Of a DNA stretch of 64,000 bases, positions 57,790 to 64,000 are shown piece by piece. Source of the stretch: Termitomyces sp. T153 (Eukaryota; Basidiomycota; Agaricomycetes; Agaricales; Lyophyllaceae). Below the pieces are notes generated by a model. It had not been told where the DNA came from. It did no database searches and saw nothing but the letters and a program-made list of their open reading frames with translations. Numbering within the stretch: the first letter of the stretch is position 1; each line of letters starts with the position of its first letter. The stretch covers positions 992,001-1,056,000 of the forward strand of contig JACKQL020000010.1 of the NCBI GenBank assembly GCA_018296165.2, written 5' to 3'. A program made the position numbers and the translations under genes.

Positions 57790-58316
57790 TAGTTGCTATT
57801 ACACTATATATTTGTCTTTGATTCCCTGTACATCAATTGAAACCCAAGGTCATGCTGCAATCAAGGACTTTATGTGTCAGATGTTTGTTTGATTCGTACT
57901 TCCCATCCCCAAATCCCTCATTTTTATGCATACTGCCTGTCTTTGTTTCTCATAGTGTTCTATTTTCGTAGTGTCGTGTGCATTCTGTATGACCTTATGA
58001 TTGAGCATGCTTGATATAATGTGACTGTCCAGGCCACTTCATACGACGTTCCAACCGCACTTATTGGCTTGTGTGGGGAAATCCAGTCAGTTCCTAGTCA
58101 GTTGTTCCAAATTATTGTAGGGCAGCATGTGCAAAAATGGCTCCACGCGACCGCATCGAATGATCTGGCTAGCGTGCACACTTGCCGAATGTCATTCCAG
58201 CTTTGACTCGGACAATCTCATTCTGTACTCAGTATTCGTTGTAGCCTTTTCGCACTGCTCGGAAAGATCCGACAGCCTCATTTCACTTTGCATTTTAAAT
58301 TCACACAAAACAACCC
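57790..58316. other. Downstream flank of the 253-aa gene
   Basis: CpG-normal, no gene recognised. A 61-codon frame at 58,021-58,206 has no known motif. It ends where short duplicated sequences begin, at about 58,317. Confidence 0.45.
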
Positions 58317-58490
58317 TCAGTCCAGCTCATATCTTTTGGAGTGGCTGAGGGTGAGTTATTTTTTACTTACATCTACATACCAACAGACTTATCCATCCTG
58401 TAGACTTACACCGTAATTCTACAGGTAATATACTCAGTCAAACTCATATCTTTTGGAATGGCTGAGGACTTACACTGTAATTCTACAGGT
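58317..58490. repeat. Short tandem duplication
   Basis: 'gctcatatcttttggagtgg' near 58,324 recurs as 'actcatatcttttggaatgg' near 58,442. An 'acttacacygtaattctacagg' unit occurs at about 58,404 and 58,469. The two sets form overlapping duplicated blocks of roughly 60-120 bp at the edge of the TE region. Confidence 0.65.
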
Positions 58491-58919
58491 TGTTGTTTTC
58501 TTTATTTTTGCATTTTGCCATTTTATTTCTGTTTCTATTTTCATTTTCATTTATTTTCGGGTTTCGAGTCGTTTGTTTTTTGTTGTAACCATCAATGTGT
58601 ATGGCTGTGCTTGCTGTCTGTCCCGTAGATCAGGTGGATCCTACTGCTTGCAGGCATATCACCTGTTTCTTGAGAGAGGATGGTAGAACCTGCTTGTGTT
58701 CCTGGAGTCTTATTTTGTTTGTCAAGAGGCAGGATCTGATTTCACACATATATATTCATGATGAGTTCTATCCTTGTTTCATATATTTCTGGCTAATCTT
58801 TGCGCTTGGGTATGATGAGAACAATGAGAAAGATGAAGACGTTGATAAGGACGATGATGAGGATGATGATGTGCCAAGGAAGAGGAAGTCGCCATCAAAG
58901 AACAAGGCTGAGCAATAAT
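58487..58919 (+). pseudogene. CpG-decayed duplicate of RCC1-PHD gene segments
   Basis: 58,487-58,800 matches the long intron of the neighbouring RCC1-PHD gene (from about 54,104). 58,801-58,919 matches its acidic and Lys-rich C-terminal exon (55,646-55,745). Because intron sequence is retained, the copy came from DNA and not from mRNA. Where the parent has CpG the copy mostly has TpG or CpA, for example TATCGGTCG against TAACCATCA and GTGCCGAGG against GTGCCAAGG. The two parts are adjacent here but about 1.2 kb apart in the parent, so the copy also carries a deletion. It is non-coding now. Confidence 0.85.
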
Positions 58920-60290
58920 GCTACAATGCAAGATATATAGCTCATCCAATGATTGTGCTAGTTTAGAAATTCTTACAGTCATTCCATTTTTTTGGAGGGG
59001 GCTGTAATACTTGGCCGTTGTGAGGCTACATTGTTGATTTACATTGATTTCACTAATGACATAAACTTGTGTATAAATAATTCTCTTGTACAAAGAGCAT
59101 CTTATGACATTGAACAAGGAGGTTGATAAATGTATTATGCACACATATAATGTATCACTACCAACACGCTGGATCTCAGACATGCTGTGCACAGCAGTGG
59201 CCCATACTAGCTTGTCTATAAATGTCTTTAGCATTGGATGGTATACTATGTTTGCTTTTGTTAGTAGTATTCAGCTGTGCAGTCTAGATCATACTAGTTT
59301 TTATATTGGGTTTATGTTACTGGGATTATGTAACAGTTGGTTACAGGTGAGCCTCAGTTCCCAGTCCCAAGTGCATATGACCCAATTCTATAGTGGAAAA
59401 GGTGACTACACACAGTAGTAAGGACAAAGACTAGGGGTGGGTGGCTGTGCTACTAAGCCCAAAATAGGCCAGAGGGCCCAGTTCATTACATACTTTCCTT
59501 CAGATTGTGTCCACAATCTTGAGCAGTGAACACAATCTCAACCAGAAAGAGAATTTTTTTCAAGACTCACTAGTGCCATGTTCATAGTTTGCTGAGTTGT
59601 GTTGTCCTCCGCTCCATAGTTGCTCCATCCTCCCCTCCCATGTGCCCTCCAAAATCTTGTTCCAAGTTCCATCCATGTCCCTCCCCCTCCCAAGAAAAGC
59701 AAGTGTAAAGAGGGAAGGAAGATCCATGAGATAAGGTAGGCAGTGGGTAGGTGTATGAATAAAGAGTGACTAACCACAGAAAGGATACTAAAAGAAACAT
59801 CCACATTCTCAGAACTTGGATAGAAAAAAAGCAGAATGGAAAGTGGCAGTGACCAGCCACTGAACATGTCAATCCTTGAGCAAACAGACAAAAGTCCAAA
59901 ATGATGCAGAGGCCTCCACCCTCAAACACCACACTCATGTGTGCCTAATGCTGAGGGATCACTGCAGAAGGCAAGTGTGAGGCACATGTGCAACAGACAA
60001 AGTCCTAACTCCTTGGAGTTGAGCAAAGGCCTCCTCAAAATCACACTGCCCAATGTGGGAGGTGCATATGCAACAAAGATGAGTTATGGTGAATAGTATC
60101 AAGAGTCAACAAGGTGAAGATGGATAGGAGTTGGATCCATCAGGATATATGTGAAAAAGCAGAATATTTTCTTGTTTTATACAATGCACATAGGGAGGTG
60201 CCAGGCCAAGGCACCACATCAAAGAATCCAAGATACTGGGCCAGATACTGAACAGTGAGGAATGGTATGAGTAGGAATGGGAAAGGGTGG
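58920..60290. other. Repeat-like region without gene
   Basis: Nearly CpG-free, with frequent stops and no recognisable protein or LTR boundaries. Confidence 0.4.
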
Positions 60291-60420
60291 TAAAAGCAAA
60301 CCAGAAAGAGCCTGGAAGAACCTTGGAACATAGGTTGTGGTAAAAGCAAACCAGAAAGAGCCTGGAAGAACCTAGGTAAAAGCAAACCAGAAAGAGCCTG
60401 GAAGAACCTTGGAACATAGG
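60291..60420. repeat. Minisatellite, 3 copies of a ~36-52 bp unit
   Basis: The unit 'ggtaaaagcaaaccagaaag' followed by 'agcctggaagaacc' occurs three times. The first and third copies also share a 'ttggaacataggtt' end and the middle copy is shortened. Confidence 0.9.
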
Positions 60421-60734
60421 TTCAGCAAGGACAGAGAGTCATGGGGTGGGGTGATGGGGGTGATGAACAATGATGACAATTGAGGCAAATGGTCCCACAG
60501 ATTATAAGATATCCATGGTCAATGTTTGAAATAATGATGACAGCACTGAGAGGAAACTGTTGCTTGGATTGGTACAAAACCAGGTATTGCCAAGTAGCAC
60601 TAGTTAAGGCAAGTCCAATGGTGCTAGAATCAAGGGAAACAGTCCAGTGGATCACAAAATGTTTTTGAATCAATGATTGAGCACAACATCAAGCATAGGG
60701 CATGAAGGGGTGGGTATATGGGGGCAATCCAGGT
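60421..60734. other. Short AT-rich interval before the Gypsy relic
   Basis: No recognised feature. It precedes the plus-strand RT fragment. Confidence 0.4.
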
Positions 60735-61045
60735 TCAACAATCTCTGGAGTGCATGGTACTTCACCAAACTGGATGTCTGGTGGGGCTACAACAACATGT
60801 GCATCCAGGAGAGAGACAAGTGGAAGGCTGCCTTTAGGACCCACCAGGGATTGTTCAAACCTCTCATCATGTTCTTTGGACTCACTAATAGCCTGGCCAC
60901 CTTCCAGACAATGATGAACAACATCTTCTGAGACCTCATTGCTGGAGGCATAGTGTACATGTACCTTGACAACATCCTCATCTACACCAAAACACTGGAA
61001 GAGCACTGCCAGATCATGCACCTTGTCTTGGAATGTCTCTACCAG
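60735..61045 (+). pseudogene. Inverted RT segment of a Gypsy relic
   Basis: The plus strand encodes the middle of reverse transcriptase: Y-F-T-K-L-D-V-W-W-G-Y-N-N, then I-M-F-F-G-L-T-N-S-L-A-T-F-Q, then a damaged catalytic region reading M-Y-L-D-N where Y-L-D-D is expected. The rest of this relic (61,066-61,551 and beyond) runs on the minus strand. Both halves begin at the same point, N-N-L-x-x-A, so one part has been inverted relative to the other. Confidence 0.8.
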
Positions 61046-61065
61046 CAATACCGTGCACCCCAGAG

Positions 61066-61551
61066 GTTGTTGATGGGCTCAGAGATGAGGGGGAGGGAGT
61101 AGTGGTTCTTCATGGTCATAGCATTGAGAACCTGGTAGTCCTGAACTAGTTAGAGCAAGCCATCCTTCTTCTTGATGAAGAAGACCAGAGAAGCCATTAG
61201 GAATTTCAAGGGGCAGATATGACCAGAGTCCAGTTTCTCTTGCAGCAAGACATTGAGTTTGTCCTGCTCCTTGGGTGCCAGCAGGTAGACCTTACAGCTG
61301 GAGAGCTTAGAGTCTGGAATTGATTCAATGGCATGATCCCACCATTTGCACTCTGGAAGCAAGTCAAACAAGGCTTTAGAGAACACATCCTCAAATGCAT
61401 GGAGGTATGGAGGCATGATGTCCCAGAACTCCTGGGGCACAGAGTTAGCAGCAAACACCTGGGCCAGTTGCTGGAATGTGGTCTGGCTAGCCTGGATCTC
61501 CATGATGGAGGGCAGCAAATGTAAGGTGGTGGTGTAAATCCAGTCCCCCAC
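61066..61551 (-). pseudogene. Gypsy relic: region leading into RT
   Basis: Related to the 23,448-23,939 segment of the full-length element: 'FEDVFSKALFDLLPE', 'LLAPKEQDKLN', 'LVFFIKKKDGLL', ending P-I-N-N-L-W. It ends at the breakpoint where the inverted RT middle begins. The Trp at the end replaces the Arg expected there. Confidence 0.8.
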
Positions 61552-61813
61552 CTCTACTACTTTGTCTTGGAGCTCCAGGTCATGAACACCTCCCCACTCC
61601 TCTCTGCATTCCTCCTATGGGACTCCACTACCAATCTGGTTGTCCTTGTAGAGGGCCTTTATGGGCAAACACCAGGGATGGGGAATCCAGGAGGTCTAGG
61701 TCAGCAAAGGGGAGAGGGCTGGTATGGCACACATGAATGGCTGCATGCTCTCAAACTCAAGCCCAGTGCTCTTCCTTAACTTCTGTGGCACAGGCAGAGC
61801 ACCTCCAAGGGCA

Positions 61814-61924
61814 TCAGCTCATTGTTACTTTGCCCCTGGCCCAATATACCTTGGGGTTGTGCTCCCTGAGCCATGTGAAACCAAGGATCATGTCCTGTTT
61901 GCCCAGACTGGTGATGGCAAAGAC
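61814..61924 (-). pseudogene. Gypsy relic: C-terminal part of the protease
   Basis: Minus strand reads VFAITSLGKQDMILGFTWL, as in the protease of the full-length element (24,2xx region). It is separated from the protease N-terminus at 63,073 by the 1,143-bp solo LTR. Confidence 0.8.
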
Positions 61925-63067
61925 TGTCATGACCCGTTCCCTGAAGCCCCATACATCACCCAACAAACCCCCATCCCCCCGGAACCCCCCCTGATGCTTT
62001 GTCAAACTTCCCCAGCACTCCATGCCTACTCCGGCTAACTCCAATGCATTCTTGGCTAACTCTGATGGCCCCCTGGCCAACTCCAACGTCTTCCCCACAG
62101 CCGCTGGCGCTTCCCCTGGACTTCCTGAGCCCCTGGGACCACTCCCCCACTGTGCCTGACCCCATTACATGTCATCAACTCAACACCCTGGCTCCTCCGA
62201 CTTACCCTGGAGTATCACGACAACCTCAGAACAGACCACATCACAATTGATCCCATCAACATATCAATGCAGCCTGCCCTCTGGTTGTAACCAACACCTG
62301 TCAACTCCGTTGAGCTCTGCCAAGCCCTGCCACCACAGCCGACATCGCTGGAGCTCTTCAGTAGTTAGTATATAAGACATAGAGTAGCTCCTCATACTCT
62401 AGTCTTGAGATTAACTACCTACTTACCAGCCTTTCCTGATGTGTTTCTGATTGTTTCTTCTTGTGTTTTGTGTCCCATGTCTCGTTTTTCCTATTCTCAG
62501 TCTCCCAGTCTTATCTCGCCTCTATTCCATTATCTTTTCATTATTGTTCCATGTCTCCACCTGAATCTATTCTCATTCTCGTCTCATCTTTGTCTCATTC
62601 CATTTGACTCTGTCTTGTCTCATTTGATTCTGTCTATCATGTTTAAGTCCTCTCAACCATAACGTCCTCACAAACTCCACAGTTACAATTATGAACCTCT
62701 GACACTCTTTATCAACCCCAGACCCTGCTATACGCTCGCCTCCAAACCCCACCAATCCCTGTTGATCCCCTGTCAGAACTCTGGCTCCGCTCCTGTCATC
62801 CATGTAGCCTCTGCCTCCTCTGCACCTGCAATACTCACACACAGATTATGCCTGAACCCCACCAAGCCCATCCCCCTTCCCTGCAACTCATCCTCTACTC
62901 CTCCAGACCTCCCCAGACTTACCCAGATCAATTTCCTCTGGCTATCCTCACAGGTCCCTAGTGTTTGGAACACCTCTGAGTGCCCGGTTGTCAGTGCAGG
63001 GAATTGTGTCCGCCTAGTAAGGACTCACCCAGTGTAGCTGAGCCCCCGTGGTCAGTGGAACCTGACA
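61925..63067 (+). mobile_element. Solo LTR, 1,143 bp, TSD AAGAC
   Basis: Starts TGTCATGACC and ends AACCTGACA, flanked by perfect AAGAC repeats (61,920-61,924 and 63,068-63,072). It sits exactly inside the protease of the surrounding Gypsy relic: the two protease halves continue on either side. It belongs to the same LTR family as 31,780-32,837, in the opposite orientation. Confidence 0.93.
62367..62376 (+). promoter_or_regulatory. TATA box in the solo LTR
   Basis: AGTATATAAG about 440 bp into the 1,143-bp LTR. The equivalent antisense motif is conserved in the other copy near 32,400. It would mark the U3/R boundary region, with transcription expected about 25-35 bp downstream. Confidence 0.6.
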
Positions 63068-63072
63068 AAGAC

Positions 63073-63370
63073 TGCATGTTCTGCATGATTCTGGTAGCAG
63101 AGGATGAGGTCAACCATGGAGCTGATGGCACCTGCTTTGTTAGGCATTCTGTCAATGTTAAATACTGGGATGGGCTAAGGGAGTGGCTGCATGGTTAGAC
63201 CATGGCACTTCACAAACTCCGAGTCTAGGAAAAGCCCCATTGCTCCACTGTTCAAGAGGGTGGTGACCCTGCAAGTCTGTTGGGTGTCCATGGTCTCTAT
63301 TTCCATATTGAGGCACAGTGAGTTGGCAGATGGGCTTGAAGCCACCATGTACTGCTGGGGCATCCAACAC
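63073..63370 (-). pseudogene. Gypsy relic: N-terminal protease, active site lost
   Basis: Minus strand reads MEIETMDTQQTCRV, then L-L-N-S-G-A-M-G-L-F where the full-length element has L-L-D-S-G-A-T-G-L-F. The catalytic Asp is Asn here. Further on, P-I-P-V-F-N and V-D-L-I-L-C-Y-Q-N-H-A-E continue to the LTR insertion point. Confidence 0.85.
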
Positions 63371-63566
63371 TCCTAGGCAGAGCAGTGCTGGCAGATCCTA
63401 GCTGGCATTGGGGGGCTTGTTTGGGGCTCCAGAGTTGGTATTTGTACATCTGGAAGGGGACATTGAGGTTCTTCTGTCTTAGAATGAGGGGCATTAGAAA
63501 AGGCAATTCCTTTTTCTCTTGACAGACATGAGAACCTGTTGGTACCTGGCAATGAAGGCATACACC

Positions 63567-63800
63567 TTATCTGTTGCTTGACTCAAAATCCTCCTCCAGT
63601 TCTGAAGGTGACATGCAAGCACTAATCTCCTCTGGGATCAACTCCAGTGTTGACTCATCTGGCAATGGAGCTCTGGCAGTGTCCTTTGCAGCCAACAGTT
63701 GCAAAAGGAGTTCTTCCTGCTCTGCTGTAGAGTGGTAGTGTACCTCTAGACCCAAAGAGCAATGTTGTGTGAAGTGCTTGGGCTTCTGGCATCTTCTGCA
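63567..63800 (-). pseudogene. Gypsy relic: gag zinc knuckle
   Basis: C-R-R-C-Q-K-P-K-H-F-T-Q-H-C (CX2CX4HX4C) followed by GLEVHYHSTAEQEELLLQL, matching the knuckle and linker of the full-length element at 24,824-25,048. The element continues past the end of the window. Confidence 0.85.
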
Positions 63801-64000
63801 AAGTAGTGGTGCAGCGTGGAGCTGTCACACCACATCCACATCCATGGGAATGCCCAGGCTACCTTGTACCATGAAGCAATCCTCTTGTCATCTGGTCAGC
63901 CCTCTATGAGGTTGTCAATGTGTTCTACCAACATGGGGTACAGGCCATCCTGGAATGTGAGGCATAGTTGAAGACTGTTGGGATAAGCGGCTTGCTTGAC

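Noticed and set aside
1..64000. CRISPR array or prokaryotic operon
   Set aside because: The direct repeats seen are adjacent minisatellites without unique spacers, and all identifiable genes have spliceosomal introns.

Overview
This window looks like nuclear DNA from a filamentous basidiomycete, most likely an Agaricomycete. The genes are split by many short introns of about 45-65 nt, and the identifiable ones include secreted aryl-alcohol-oxidase-type GMC flavoenzymes, a GH92 mannosidase, a CE16/GDSL esterase and a Pom34-type nucleoporin. The repeats are fungal Ty3/Gypsy chromoviruses, copia-like pieces, hAT, Tc1 and pogo-like DNA transposons. No RNA gene or CRISPR array was seen. Exon models were built by hand from splice signals and reading frame. 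All the long models sum to a multiple of three, but none has transcript support.

Layout: 1-13,700 is a repeat-rich, nearly CpG-free compartment. It holds minisatellites, Gypsy, Tc1 and copia debris, a solo LTR and a complete 2.1 kb hAT-like element with an 8-bp target duplication. 13,700-19,390 is a CpG-normal gene island with a Pom34-like gene (+) and GMC oxidoreductase 1 (-). 19,390-34,216 is a second TE island. It contains a full-length Ty3/Gypsy chromovirus (20,316-26,736, 5-bp TSD, near-identical LTRs), a second Gypsy gag-protease relic, a 1.06 kb solo LTR and a broken DDE transposase. 34,700-57,800 is a second gene island: GH92 (+, 26 exons), CE16/GDSL esterase (+), GMC oxidoreductase 2 (-), a 2,017-aa repeat-bearing protein of unknown function (+), an RCC1-repeat/PHD-finger protein (+) and a small hypothetical gene (+). 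58,400-64,000 is a third TE region. It starts with a CpG-decayed duplicate of part of the RCC1-PHD gene and ends in a rearranged Gypsy pol interrupted by a 1.14 kb solo LTR.

How the genes fit together: the two GMC oxidases (probable H2O2 producers) share most intron positions and flank a block with two other secreted enzymes, GH92 and CE16, as well as the 15 kb TE island. This resembles a small secreted-enzyme neighbourhood for plant-polymer and glycoprotein breakdown that TE insertion has expanded. The strongest genome-biology signal is the sharp split between CpG-normal genic DNA and CpG-depleted repeats. An internal example is the duplicated RCC1-PHD segment, where most CpGs have become TpG or CpA. 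This fits cytosine-methylation or RIP-like decay.
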